Part shown: positions 27,283-35,422 of the stretch, one piece after another
Position numbering within the stretch: the first letter of the stretch is position 1
Layout of the letters: each line of letters begins with the position of its first letter
Assembly (NCBI GenBank): GCA_017504945.1
Contig: JAFVQJ010000018.1
Coordinates: forward strand, 1-64,000
Length of the DNA stretch: 64,000 nucleotides
Origin: Clostridia bacterium
Lineage (GTDB): Bacteria > Bacillota > Clostridia > Oscillospirales > RGIG5299
Direction: 5' to 3'
Position numbers and translations under genes: made by a program
Notes under the pieces: model-generated
Told to the model about the DNA's origin: nothing
Databases searched by the model: none
What the model saw: only the letters and a program-made list of their open reading frames with translations

Positions 27283-29046
27283 ATGAGCGAAATGGATAGA
27301 TTTATCGGCAAGATCCTTAGCGAAAAGTACGAGATAACCGAAATAATCGGCATCGGCGGAATGTCGGTGGTATATAAAGCAAAAGACCTTTACAACGGCA
27401 GGATAGTTGCAATAAAGCTGCTCAAGGACGAATTCAACACCGAAATGTTCAAAAACCGCTTTATAAACGAATCGCGCGTAATATCAATGCTCTCGCACAA
27501 AAACGTTGTCGACGTTTTAGACGTTCATATAAGCGATGACGTTCAGTATATCGTAATGGAATACGTCGACGGCATAACCCTCAAGCAGTATATGAGCAAG
27601 CGCGGAAAGCTCGAGTGGCGCGAGGCCGTTTATTTTACCGAGCAGATATTAAAAGGGCTTCAGCACGCGCACGAAAAGGGAATAATCCACAGAGATATAA
27701 AGCCTCACAACATAATGCTTTTGCCCGACGGCACCATCAAGGTGGCGGATTTCGGAATAGCGCGCTTTCAGCGATTCGACACCGCAACTCTTGCGGGCGA
27801 TAAGGCGATAGGAACGGTGCACTATATCAGTCCCGAGCAGGCGAGCAAAAACAAGGTCGATGCCAAATCCGATATCTACTCGCTCGGCATAACGCTCTAC
27901 GAAATGGTAACGGGCGTGCTCCCCTTCGAGGGCGATTCACCCGTGAATATCGCATTGAAGCAGATACAGGAAAGACCCAAGCCTCCCCGTGAGATAAACC
28001 CCAATATCCCCAAGGGACTTGAGGAGATAATCATGAAGGCGATATGCAAGCGTCCCGATAACAGATACGGCTCGGCGGACGAAATGTGCGAGGCAATAAA
28101 CAAGATAAGAGAAAATCCCGTAACGGTGTTCAATTATAAATTTATGAACGATTCACTTGATGCGGCGGATAAACAAAGGATGAAGGAATTGAAAAAGCAA
28201 AAGGCAAATAAAAACTTCTTTAAACGTCATAATATGCTGTTTTCCATACCGGTAGCAATCGGTATAGTGCTCGGTATTGCCTTTTCGTCGTTCGTATGGT
28301 ATATGGTAAACGATATTGTCAATTCCGCATCGGAGGGCTACGTTGAGGTACCCAACCTCGTTGGCAAAAAATACGAGGATATAATAAGCTCCTCCGAATA
28401 CGCCGACCTTTTCACCTTCACACAGAAGGAAGCGTACAGCAACGTTTATGAAAAGGGAATAGTTACCGACCAGTCGCTTACGAGAAACACCAAGGTGTTA
28501 AAGGGCTCGAAGATCGAGCTCACGGTAAGCATCGGCATAAAAACGGGCACCATACCCGAGGTAGTCGGCAAGGATATAGACTCCGTTGCGAAAATACTTC
28601 AGAATATGGGCTTTATAGTCAAAACCGAGTATCAGTACAGCGACGTCTACGCCGAGAAAAAGATAATCTCCTGCACTCCCGGTGAAAACACCAACGTTGC
28701 CTACGGCACCGAGATAACTCTCGTCGTAAGCCGCGGCAGACAGGTACAGCTCGTTAAGGTACCCAACGTCTTGGGTAAGGACGAGAGCGAGGCGATCGAG
28801 ATAATCAGCAACAGCGGCTTCGTCGTATTGGTCGAATACGAATATTCAAGCGTTGTAAAAACAAACTCCGTAATCTCGCAGAGCAGCGCTCCCAATACCC
28901 GCGTTGCAAAGGGAACGGTAATAACTCTTGTTGTATCGGAGGGCCCCGAGCCCGTCCAACCGCCCGAGCCCGAGGTAAACAGCTCCGACGTAACGTCAGA
29001 GGCGGGCGGCACCGAAACGGTGAACGAGAACAGCGCCGAAGGCTGA
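27283..29046 (+). CDS. prkC: PASTA-domain Ser/Thr protein kinase PrkC
   Basis: The 587-residue membrane kinase senses muropeptides or lipid II in its family and signals growth, germination and cell-wall state. The kinase domain (about 10-270) has the Gly loop GIGGMSVVYKAKD, AIKLL, the catalytic loop HRDIKPHN and DFGIAR. A membrane helix lies near 320-345. Three PASTA repeats follow (about 350-420, 420-490, 490-560), each with a PNLVGK or PEVVGK-type start. The C-terminal 30 residues are Pro/Glu/Ser-rich. It forms a kinase-phosphatase pair with the preceding gene and is followed by rsgA. Confidence 0.95.
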   Translation: MSEMDRFIGKILSEKYEITEIIGIGGMSVVYKAKDLYNGRIVAIKLLKDEFNTEMFKNRFINESRVISMLSHKNVVDVLDVHISDDVQYIVMEYVDGITLKQYMSKRGKLEWREAVYFTEQILKGLQHAHEKGIIHRDIKPHNIMLLPDGTIKVADFGIARFQRFDTATLAGDKAIGTVHYISPEQASKNKVDAKSDIYSLGITLYEMVTGVLPFEGDSPVNIALKQIQERPKPPREINPNIPKGLEEIIMKAICKRPDNRYGSADEMCEAINKIRENPVTVFNYKFMNDSLDAADKQRMKELKKQKANKNFFKRHNMLFSIPVAIGIVLGIAFSSFVWYMVNDIVNSASEGYVEVPNLVGKKYEDIISSSEYADLFTFTQKEAYSNVYEKGIVTDQSLTRNTKVLKGSKIELTVSIGIKTGTIPEVVGKDIDSVAKILQNMGFIVKTEYQYSDVYAEKKIISCTPGENTNVAYGTEITLVVSRGRQVQLVKVPNVLGKDESEAIEIISNSGFVVLVEYEYSSVVKTNSVISQSSAPNTRVAKGTVITLVVSEGPEPVQPPEPEVNSSDVTSEAGGTETVNENSAEG

Positions 29047-29050
29047 TAAT

Positions 29051-29917
29051 ATGCAGGGAACGGTAACGGAAGCCCTAAACGGCAGATGCACGGTCTTGTC
29101 CGAGCTCGGCGTGACCGACTGCGCCGTGAGAGGCGTATTCAGAAAGGAAAGCCTTTTTCCAAAGGCGGGCGATAAGGTCGAGTTTGAAAGCGACGGCGCA
29201 AGCAACTACATCACCGCGGTAATGCCGCGAAAAAATCAGTTCGTGCGCCCCGCCGTTGCAAACGTCGATATTATGTTTATAGTATCGTCGGTATCCTCTC
29301 CGCCTCCGAATCTTGAAAATATTGATAAAATGACGGTAATATGCGAATACAGCGGCGTAACTCCCGTAATAGTATTCACAAAGAGCGACCTTGCCTGTGC
29401 AAAGCAATACGAGGAGATATACCGCGGCGCAGGCTATAAGACTCTCGTCCTTTCAAGCGAAAGCGAAGAGGGAATAGAAGAGATAAAAAAGCTCATAAAC
29501 GGTAAAACGGTAGTTTTCACCGGCTTTTCGGGCGTTGGCAAATCTTCGCTCATAAACCGTATATGCCCCGAGGCGCAAAGCGAGGTCGGCTCGCTTTCCG
29601 AGAAGTCGTCACGCGGCAAAAACACCACGAGAAGAGCAACTCTCTTTAAGTGCGGAAGCGGCTTTGTGGCAGACACTCCCGGCTTTTCATCTCTCGACCT
29701 TCTTATGTGCATCGACTCGCAAAAGGATGATATAAGATATCTCTTTCCCGAAATAAACGAGAGAGAGGGCAACTGCAAATTCACAAGCTGCCTTCATCTT
29801 CCGTCTACCAAAGGATGCGACGTATGCGCCGCCGTTGAAAACGGAGATATAGCAAAGAGCCGATATGAAAATTACTTAAAATTTTATAAGATATTCAACG
29901 AAATAAAAAAGTACTGA
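29051..29917 (+). CDS. rsgA: Ribosome small subunit maturation GTPase RsgA
   Basis: The 288-residue circularly permuted GTPase checks late 30S assembly. It has an N-terminal OB fold, G4 TKSD near 119, then G1 GFSGVGKSS near 158-166 and G3 DTPGFSSLDL near 210, and a C-terminal zinc site with CKFTSCLHLPSTKGCDVC. It ends the kinase-linked block. The rpe and thiN genes that follow in Bacillus are missing, and spore genes follow instead. Confidence 0.95.
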   Translation: MQGTVTEALNGRCTVLSELGVTDCAVRGVFRKESLFPKAGDKVEFESDGASNYITAVMPRKNQFVRPAVANVDIMFIVSSVSSPPPNLENIDKMTVICEYSGVTPVIVFTKSDLACAKQYEEIYRGAGYKTLVLSSESEEGIEEIKKLINGKTVVFTGFSGVGKSSLINRICPEAQSEVGSLSEKSSRGKNTTRRATLFKCGSGFVADTPGFSSLDLLMCIDSQKDDIRYLFPEINEREGNCKFTSCLHLPSTKGCDVCAAVENGDIAKSRYENYLKFYKIFNEIKKY

Positions 29918-29942
29918 AAAAAGTTCCGAAAGGAACTTTTTT
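29917..29942 (+). terminator. Rho-independent terminator after rsgA
   Basis: AAAAAAGTTCC, a GAAA tetraloop and GGAACTTTTTT form a perfect 11-bp stem ending in T. It separates the growth operon from the spore genes. Confidence 0.9.
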
Positions 29943-29975
29943 CTTTTTGATCGCTGTCGCAAAAGCCGGTATCCG

Positions 29976-29983
29976 CATAGTAT
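29976..29983 (+). promoter_or_regulatory. Candidate mother-cell (sigma-E/sigma-K type) -10 element
   Basis: CATAGTAT within GCATAGTATGTTA fits the CATAnnnT -10 form of mother-cell sigma factors. It lies 33 bases before the TTG of the small membrane gene preceding spoVM. The near-identical GCATAGAATGT lies before spoVFA. No clear -35 element was identified, so this is tentative. Confidence 0.4.
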
Positions 29984-30015
29984 GTTAAAGAGAAAGAAAA
30001 TGGGAGGCGGCCAAG

Positions 30016-30162
30016 TTGAATTTTTTAAAGGTACTTATAGCAATAATCATAATCGCATTGGCGGCGGGCGTGCTCTTTAGCATAATATTGCCGCCCACGC
30101 TGCTGATAGTCGTGCTTTCAATAGCAATAATGGTAATAGGCGGCTGCCTGTTCTTTTTCTGA
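30016..30162 (+). CDS. 48-residue hydrophobic protein upstream of spoVM
   Basis: This is a short frame starting at TTG 30016, 8 bases after GGAGG, and ending at TGA 30160-30162. It encodes a 48-residue protein that is almost entirely hydrophobic, with two helices separated by LPPT near residues 25-28. A strong ribosome site, a terminator upstream and the immediately following spoVM support it as a real gene. I do not recognise a named family. By position it may be a spore-membrane peptide. Confidence 0.6.
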   Translation: MNFLKVLIAIIIIALAAGVLFSIILPPTLLIVVLSIAIMVIGGCLFFF

Positions 30163-30175
30163 AAGGAGAATTGTA

Positions 30176-30262
30176 ATGAAGGTCGTAGTAGTGAGATCAC
30201 CGAAATTTCTGGCAAAAATACTTAAAAGGATATTTAAAATAAGAACGGTTACGGAACAATAA
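30176..30262 (+). CDS. spoVM: Stage V sporulation protein SpoVM (28 aa)
   Basis: The 28-residue peptide begins MKVVVVRSPKFLAKILKRI. It matches the SpoVM pattern of a short hydrophobic start, Pro at position 9, then KFL and an amphipathic helix. Bacillus SpoVM has 26 residues with Pro9 and LPKFL in the same place. SpoVM senses positive curvature of the forespore membrane and anchors the coat ATPase SpoIVA. AAAGGAG lies 7 nt before ATG 30176. In Bacillus spoVM also lies just downstream of rsgA, so synteny supports the call. The gene is too short for most gene finders. Confidence 0.85.
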   Translation: MKVVVVRSPKFLAKILKRIFKIRTVTEQ

Positions 30263-30274
30263 ACGAATAGAACG

Positions 30275-30303
30275 CCTCCGATATAAATAAAATTATACGG
30301 AGG
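30275..30303 (+). promoter_or_regulatory. Hairpin sequestering the cwlD ribosome binding site
   Basis: CCTCCG (30275-30280) pairs with CGGAGG (30298-30303). After one bulged A, TATAA pairs with TTATA, leaving a 6-nt loop. The right arm is the Shine-Dalgarno sequence of cwlD, so readthrough RNA from spoVM would hide it. It could also act as a weak terminator. Confidence 0.5.
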
Positions 30304-30312
30304 TGATTTTAT

Positions 30313-31014
30313 TTGAAAAAGAAAAATGCGGTTGCACCTTTACTTTTGGCGGTAATATCTGTTATAATATATTTGGCGGTAGGTAAAACCTTGCACAATG
30401 CGGTTACTTCGTCGGCGGTGATGAAGGCTCAAGCCACCGTAATTATAATCGATGCAGGCCACGGCGGACAAGACGGCGGCTCGTCGGTAGACGGCGTAAC
30501 GGAAAAGGATATAAACCTCGATATCGCGCTTAAGCTAAACGCCATATTCGAGCTTTTCGGCTTCGAAACGAAGCTCACCCGAAGCGGCGATTATTCAACC
30601 GACGGCTCGGAAAAATTCAATAAGCGGCTCGATCTTGATAACAGAATCAAGCTGATAAACTCATACGAGAATAAGGTTGTAATCAGCATACACGTAAACG
30701 AATTTCCCTCAAAACGCTATTTCGGAGCGCAAATGTTTTATAAAAACGGGCAGAACAATGTAAAATGGGCGGAAAAAACGATGTCAAGGTTAAAGACCTT
30801 ACAACCCGAAAACGAGCGTGTGGCAAAGCCTATAAACAGCGCACTCTATCTTTACAGCAGAATAGATTGTCCCGTTCTTCTTGCCGAGTGCGGCTTTCTG
30901 TCTAACGATGCCGAGCGCGCCCTTTTAACGGATGAAAAATACAGAATGCAAATAGCAATGGCGCTGTTTGCGGGATATACGGATAATATCGAATCGGAGG
31001 TCAATTATGGCTGA
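30313..31014 (+). CDS. cwlD: N-acetylmuramoyl-L-alanine amidase CwlD-like
   Basis: The 233-residue protein has an N-terminal membrane/signal helix and an Amidase_3 zinc domain with IDAGHGGQDGG near residue 51, a Glu after the first helix, SIHVNEF near 137 and the catalytic Glu in LAECGFLSN near 195. Size and domain layout fit CwlD, which trims peptide stems so that muramic-delta-lactam can form in spore cortex. The start is TTG 30313, behind CGGAGG. Its place after spoVM supports a sporulation role. It overlaps radA by 8 bases. Confidence 0.85.
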   Translation: MKKKNAVAPLLLAVISVIIYLAVGKTLHNAVTSSAVMKAQATVIIIDAGHGGQDGGSSVDGVTEKDINLDIALKLNAIFELFGFETKLTRSGDYSTDGSEKFNKRLDLDNRIKLINSYENKVVISIHVNEFPSKRYFGAQMFYKNGQNNVKWAEKTMSRLKTLQPENERVAKPINSALYLYSRIDCPVLLAECGFLSNDAERALLTDEKYRMQIAMALFAGYTDNIESEVNYG

Positions 31015-32368
31015 AGTTAAAATCAAAACTCAATATATCTGCTCCGAGTGCGGTGCGACCTTTATGAAGTGGTCGGGCAAATGCCAGAGCTGCGGCACGT
31101 GGAACAGTCTTTCGGAGGAAACGGTCGAGCAGACCGCGAAGGGCAAAAAAAGTTACTCTCCCGTAAGCAATACCGAGCCTACCTCACTCTCACAGCTTAC
31201 CGCAGGAACCGAGATAAGATATCACAGCGGCTTTGATGAGTTAAACCGCGTTCTCGGCGGCGGCATAGTAAAGGGCTCTCTTATTCTTTTGGGCGGCGAC
31301 CCGGGAATAGGAAAATCCACCTTGCTTTTGCAGATGTGCGGCAGAATAAACAAAGCCTTTAAAGCGCTTTATATCAGCGGCGAGGAATCTGCGGGGCAGA
31401 TAAAGCTCCGAGCCGACCGCCTCGGAATAAATTCGGAAAATATCTATATTTTGTCCGAAACCAACGCCGAAAGCATCGTTGCCGCCATTGAAAAAATGAA
31501 GCCGTCGCTCGTAATAGTCGACTCGATACAGACCATATACACCGAAAACGCCTCTACCTCTGCAGGCAGCGTATCGCAGATAAAGGAATCGGCGGCGGTG
31601 CTTATGCGCTGTGCCAAGACAAACGAGATACCGGTGTTTTTGGTCGGCCACGTCACCAAGGAGGGCAATATTGCAGGTCCCAAGGTGCTTGAGCACACCG
31701 TTGACGTTGTACTGTATTTCGAGGGCGATGAAAAAACTCAGTACAGAATACTTCGCTCGGCAAAGAACCGCTTCGGCACAACGAGCGAGATAGGCGTTTT
31801 CGAAATGCGCTCTGACGGATTGGGCGAGATCAAAAACCCCTCCGCCGAATTTATATCCGACAGTCAGAGCGAGGTATCGGGAACGGTAATAGGCTGTCTT
31901 TTTGAGGGCTCAAGACCGATACTTTGCGAGCTTCAGTCGCTCGTATCGAAAAGCCCCTTTCCGTCGCCGCGCCGAATGGCAATAGGCGCCGATTACGGCA
32001 GACTCTGTATGCTTATTGCGGTTCTTGAAAAGCGTGCGGGGCTCTTGCTCTACGATAACGACGTCTATTTAAACGTCGCAGGCGGTCTTAGCTTAAACGA
32101 GACCTCGGCGGACCTTGCGGTAATACTTTCGCTTGCCTCCTGCGTGAAGGACTTTGTAATAGGAAACGACACGGTAATAATCGGCGAGGTCGGTCTTTCG
32201 GGCGAGGTAAGGGGCGTTTCAAATATCGACGTACGTCTTTCCGAGGCATACCGACTCGGCTTTAAAAAGGCGGTAGTTCCCGCGAAATGCAAAATTACGG
32301 CAACGCTCGGCGATATGGAGATAATAAGAGTAAGAAACGTAAGAGAAGCAATAAGATTTTTCCTTTGA
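31007..32368 (+). CDS. radA: DNA repair protein RadA
   Basis: The 453-residue protein has an N-terminal zinc finger (CSECGATF...CQSCGTW), a RecA-like ATPase core with Walker A GGDPGIGKST near 95 and the RadA-specific KNRFG motif near 252, and a C-terminal Lon-protease-like domain. RadA drives branch migration in recombination. ATG 31007 is set by CGGAGG 6 nt upstream, and a longer in-frame start within cwlD has no support. It ends at a strong terminator. Confidence 0.95.
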   Translation: MAEVKIKTQYICSECGATFMKWSGKCQSCGTWNSLSEETVEQTAKGKKSYSPVSNTEPTSLSQLTAGTEIRYHSGFDELNRVLGGGIVKGSLILLGGDPGIGKSTLLLQMCGRINKAFKALYISGEESAGQIKLRADRLGINSENIYILSETNAESIVAAIEKMKPSLVIVDSIQTIYTENASTSAGSVSQIKESAAVLMRCAKTNEIPVFLVGHVTKEGNIAGPKVLEHTVDVVLYFEGDEKTQYRILRSAKNRFGTTSEIGVFEMRSDGLGEIKNPSAEFISDSQSEVSGTVIGCLFEGSRPILCELQSLVSKSPFPSPRRMAIGADYGRLCMLIAVLEKRAGLLLYDNDVYLNVAGGLSLNETSADLAVILSLASCVKDFVIGNDTVIIGEVGLSGEVRGVSNIDVRLSEAYRLGFKKAVVPAKCKITATLGDMEIIRVRNVREAIRFFL

Positions 32369-32382
32369 TCAAACATAAAATA

Positions 32383-32416
32383 AAAGCCTCCGTAATAGTA
32401 TTTACGGAGGCTTTTT
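32383..32416 (+). terminator. Rho-independent terminator after radA
   Basis: AAAGCCTCCGTAA (32383-32395) pairs perfectly with TTACGGAGGCTTT (32402-32414) across a short loop, followed by T. It separates radA from spoIVFA. Confidence 0.9.
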
Positions 32417-32439
32417 AATTTGTGAAGGGGCGGAAATAT

Positions 32440-33351
32440 ATGAAGATAATTTACAAAAAAAGATATAAGGACTACGAGAAAAAGGACTCCCGCACGGGAG
32501 GACTCGTAAGAATAATGACGGTACAGCTCATAATCTGCGCTCTTGTCTTTTCTGCCTTTTTGGCAATAAAAAAGGTGAATTCCGAGCTTTTCGAGGCAGT
32601 TACCACAGGCAAGTTCGGCGACGTTGAGGACAGCCTCGGCAAATTCGAGGACTACCTCGGAAAGCTTGCCGATGAAAGCCCCGTATGGTCGGTGATATTC
32701 GGTTATCCCGATAAAAATGAGGAGCAAAACAAGCCCGATACCGAGCAAAAGGAGGAAACGGATGAGCTGCCTACGGTAGACGACGAGCCTGAAAGCGACG
32801 AAAACGTGCTTGCTGTATTCGGAAGCACGGGGCTGCTTTACGATACCGACCTTGAGCCCGTTGAAGACGGCTTCGAGGCTGATGAGGACGGTCTTTCCAT
32901 CTCACTTCCCAAATACAGCCTCGTAAAATACGAGCTCCCCGAAACGCCCTGCTATCCGCTTAAAACGGCATTTCTTACCGACACCTTCGGGCTTCGCATA
33001 AACCCCGTAACCGATAAGGAGGACTTTCACACTGGAATAGACCTCGGAGGCGTAAAGAAGGGAACCGAGGCTTACGCGATAATGAGCGGAAAGGTAAAAA
33101 AGGCGGGCTATGACCGCATAAGCGGAAACTACGTTATACTCGAATTCGAAAACGGCTTTACCTGCTGCTATTGCCATTTGAACAAGGCGGCGGTAAAAAC
33201 GGGCGACACAATAGAAAAAGGGCAGGTCATCGGCTACGTCGGAAGCACGGGACAGGCGACGGGCACGCATCTTCATTTTCACATGAAAAAGGACGGCGCT
33301 TATCTTGACCCGCTCAACTATTTTAACTACAAGCCCAAAAATGCCGATTAA
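32440..33351 (+). CDS. spoIVFA: SpoIVFA-like membrane protein with M23 (LytM) domain
   Basis: The 303-residue protein has a basic cytoplasmic N-terminus, one membrane helix near 30-50, a long acidic extracytoplasmic linker and a C-terminal LytM fold. It is called SpoIVFA because an M50 protease follows immediately, as in the spoIVFA-spoIVFB pair that controls pro-sigma-K processing. Unlike a degenerate LytM domain, this copy keeps apparent zinc ligands: HTGID near 197-201 and HLH near 281-283, with YCHLN between. It may therefore hydrolyse peptidoglycan. ATG 32440 follows GGGGCGG, and a GTG at 32422 is less likely. The regulatory role is inferred from gene order. Confidence 0.75.
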   Translation: MKIIYKKRYKDYEKKDSRTGGLVRIMTVQLIICALVFSAFLAIKKVNSELFEAVTTGKFGDVEDSLGKFEDYLGKLADESPVWSVIFGYPDKNEEQNKPDTEQKEETDELPTVDDEPESDENVLAVFGSTGLLYDTDLEPVEDGFEADEDGLSISLPKYSLVKYELPETPCYPLKTAFLTDTFGLRINPVTDKEDFHTGIDLGGVKKGTEAYAIMSGKVKKAGYDRISGNYVILEFENGFTCCYCHLNKAAVKTGDTIEKGQVIGYVGSTGQATGTHLHFHMKKDGAYLDPLNYFNYKPKNAD

Positions 33352-33961
33352 AGCAAGAAAATTCAAAACAGACCCTCTCTTTTTTGCCGTTTTTGCGGTC
33401 TTTTGCATATTTGAAGGCGTTTTCGTAACCTCGGTGATCTATCTTTCCGCAATTTTTCACGAGCTTGGGCATCTTTTTGCCGCAAGGCTTTGCAAGGCAA
33501 AAATAAAGAGCTTTTCGCTCCTTCCGATAGGAATGAGAATAGAGCTTGAGCTTGACGGCATAAAATACCGAAGCCAAGCTCTTATTGCCATTATGGGACC
33601 TCTTTTTAACGTCGTCCTCTGGCTGATAAGCCTTGCCGTTGCGCGCCTTTGTTATCATCCGCTTCTCTCCTTTTGCGCCGCGGCAAATTTCATACTTGCC
33701 GCGGTAAACGTTATGCCCGCGCTTCCGCTTGACGGAGGAAGAATTACAGAGGCGCTTTTGTGTATGCATCTCGAGCTTGACAGAGCCGTAGCGGTAACTG
33801 AGATAATAACGCTCATAACGCTTATCGCTCTCTTTTTGTTCGGAGTATATCTTCTCGTATCAAGCGGATATAACTTCTCTCTTCTTTTAATGTCGTCCTT
33901 CTTCTTGATAATGCTCCTTAAAGAGCATTTAAAGCCGCGAAATAGCAAAAAAACATTGTAA
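33341..33961 (+). CDS. spoIVFB: SpoIVFB-like site-2 intramembrane protease (M50)
   Basis: The 206-residue membrane protein carries HELGH near residue 43, the zinc motif of site-2 proteases, and the matching PALPLDGGRI near 130, whose Asp is the third ligand. Size and gene order after the SpoIVFA-like gene support the sigma-K-processing protease, which acts in the mother cell on pro-sigma-K. ATG 33341 overlaps the previous stop by 11 bases and has no clear ribosome site, so it is probably coupled. A TTGTAA promoter for the next gene begins in its last codons. Confidence 0.82.
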   Translation: MPIKARKFKTDPLFFAVFAVFCIFEGVFVTSVIYLSAIFHELGHLFAARLCKAKIKSFSLLPIGMRIELELDGIKYRSQALIAIMGPLFNVVLWLISLAVARLCYHPLLSFCAAANFILAAVNVMPALPLDGGRITEALLCMHLELDRAVAVTEIITLITLIALFLFGVYLLVSSGYNFSLLLMSSFFLIMLLKEHLKPRNSKKTL

Positions 33962-33984
33962 AAGGAAAGCCTTTATGGTATAAT
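33956..33984 (+). promoter_or_regulatory. Sigma-A type promoter
   Basis: TTGTAA (33956-33961), a 17-nt spacer with a small AAAGGAAAGCCTTT palindrome, and TATAAT (33979-33984). It drives the ATP-grasp gene. Confidence 0.65.
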
Positions 33985-34017
33985 ATTAAAGATACGGAAG
34001 ACGAAAGGACGAGAGCT

Positions 34018-35031
34018 GTGAAAAAATTAAAATTTTTACTCGGCAGAATTTTCGATTTTAACTATAAAGCGTTTTTCAAGACCGTCGGAGAGCTTCATAA
34101 AACGACGGGGAAGAGCAGAATATGGCTCTTTTTCGATATAATAGGCTGCGGTCTCAAATACGGCGCGGGATACGCCGACTATAAGCTTTGCGATTATCAC
34201 ACCCTTACCGATGCACAGCGCAAGACCTATGTCTCACGCGGTATGAACAACAGCATAGTCGCAATGATGAACGATAAGGCGTTTATCAACTATTTTGAGG
34301 ATAAAAGAGTATTTAACGAGACCTTCTCGGAGTTTATCAAGAGAAAATGGATAAATATGCAAACGGCGACCGAGGCTGAATTCGAGGAGTTTTTAAAGGG
34401 GCTTGACTATATCATCACCAAGCCTGCCGATGCAAGCTGCGGAAAGGGAATAGAAAAGCTCAAAGCGTCGGATTACAAAAGTGCCTCCGAGCTTTACGGC
34501 TATTTAAAGAGTATCGGCTCGGGTATTGCGGAGGAGTGCGTCGTTCAGCACGGTGATATCGCCGCGTTAAATCCCTATTCGGTAAACACGCTCAGAATAG
34601 TTACCCTTCGCGCAAACGGTAAGCCCAATCTGCTCTACGGCTTTATGAAGATTGGCACCAACAAGGCAGTAGTTGACAATATGAACAGCGGCGGCTTCGT
34701 TTCACCCATCGACCTTGAGAGCGGAATACTCACTCACCCCGGCTACGATATGTCGAAAAACACCTATACCGTCCACCCCGACACCAAAAGGGAAATAGTC
34801 GGCTTTCAGATCCCATATTGGAGCGAGTGCGCAGAAATGTGCTTGAAGGCGGCTGAAAAATTTCCCGAGGTAGGCTACGTTGGCTGGGACGTTGCAATAA
34901 CCGAAAACGGACCTCTTTTAATAGAGGGCAATCCCTTCCCGGGTCACGTCTTTTTACAGCTTCCGCCCCACGTGCCCGATAAGATAGGAATGCTTCCGCG
35001 CTTTAAGCAATATATTCCAAACCTTAAATAG
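34018..35031 (+). CDS. Sugar-transfer associated ATP-grasp protein
   Basis: The 337-residue protein resembles the ATPgrasp_ST family found in polysaccharide clusters. Visible ATP-grasp features are the Lys in YIITKPADASCGKGI near 138-150, the adenine-side EECVVQ, NTLRIVTL near 195, and the magnesium-binding acidic residues in VGWDVAITENGPLLIEGNP near 290-310. The product of the reaction is not known. The start is GTG 34018 with AAAGGACGAG upstream. It stands before the BY-kinase set, suggesting a link to surface polysaccharide, although another promoter and a terminator lie between. Confidence 0.75.
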   Translation: MKKLKFLLGRIFDFNYKAFFKTVGELHKTTGKSRIWLFFDIIGCGLKYGAGYADYKLCDYHTLTDAQRKTYVSRGMNNSIVAMMNDKAFINYFEDKRVFNETFSEFIKRKWINMQTATEAEFEEFLKGLDYIITKPADASCGKGIEKLKASDYKSASELYGYLKSIGSGIAEECVVQHGDIAALNPYSVNTLRIVTLRANGKPNLLYGFMKIGTNKAVVDNMNSGGFVSPIDLESGILTHPGYDMSKNTYTVHPDTKREIVGFQIPYWSECAEMCLKAAEKFPEVGYVGWDVAITENGPLLIEGNPFPGHVFLQLPPHVPDKIGMLPRFKQYIPNLK

Positions 35032-35040
35032 AAAAAACTA

Positions 35041-35069
35041 TTGCTTTATTGCGCAATATGTATTATAAT
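35041..35069 (+). promoter_or_regulatory. Sigma-A type promoter
   Basis: TTGCTT, a 17-nt spacer and TATAAT (35064-35069), 36 bases before the small conserved gene. Confidence 0.65.
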
Positions 35070-35105
35070 ATATAGTGATAAAATATTGTATTGGAGGATA
35101 TTAAA

Positions 35106-35369
35106 ATGACACATAAAGTTGATCTTCACAACATTAACGTTTCCGATTTCGTAAAAGAGCTTGATAATTGCAAGGGCGAGGTTTATCTCACTTCACCCGA
35201 GGGCGATAAAATGAACCTCAAGTCCGCACTTTGCCGCGTTATCGGTATAACCAGACTTATCGAGGGCGGAAAGATATCCAACGCAGTTATCGAGTGCGAG
35301 CTTCAGGAGGATATGACAAGACTCTTCCGCTTCAACCTTTACGGAAAAGGCGCAAACGACGAGAAATAA
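35106..35369 (+). CDS. Small conserved Clostridia protein of unknown function
   Basis: The 87-residue protein is mixed alpha/beta by composition, with no membrane helix and no catalytic motif. The segment LYGKGANDEK ends it. I recall similar short proteins in Clostridia with misleading names, so no function is given. ATG 35106 follows GGAGG, and an in-frame TTG at 35091 overlaps that site. It is a single-gene transcript with its own promoter and terminator, which suggests independent, probably constitutive expression. Confidence 0.7.
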   Translation: MTHKVDLHNINVSDFVKELDNCKGEVYLTSPEGDKMNLKSALCRVIGITRLIEGGKISNAVIECELQEDMTRLFRFNLYGKGANDEK

Positions 35370-35397
35370 AACAATTTCCCGAAAGGGAAATTGTTTT
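35368..35397 (+). terminator. Rho-independent terminator
   Basis: AAAACAATTTCCC, a GAAA loop and GGGAAATTGTTTT form a 13-bp stem ending in T. It begins within the stop codon of the preceding gene. Confidence 0.9.
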
Positions 35398-35422
35398 TAA
35401 TAATCTTTAAGAGGAGAAGAAA

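Noticed and set aside
32065-32748. 227-codon minus-strand frame across radA and spoIVFA
   Set aside because: It covers a terminator hairpin and two recognised genes on the plus strand, so it is a shadow.
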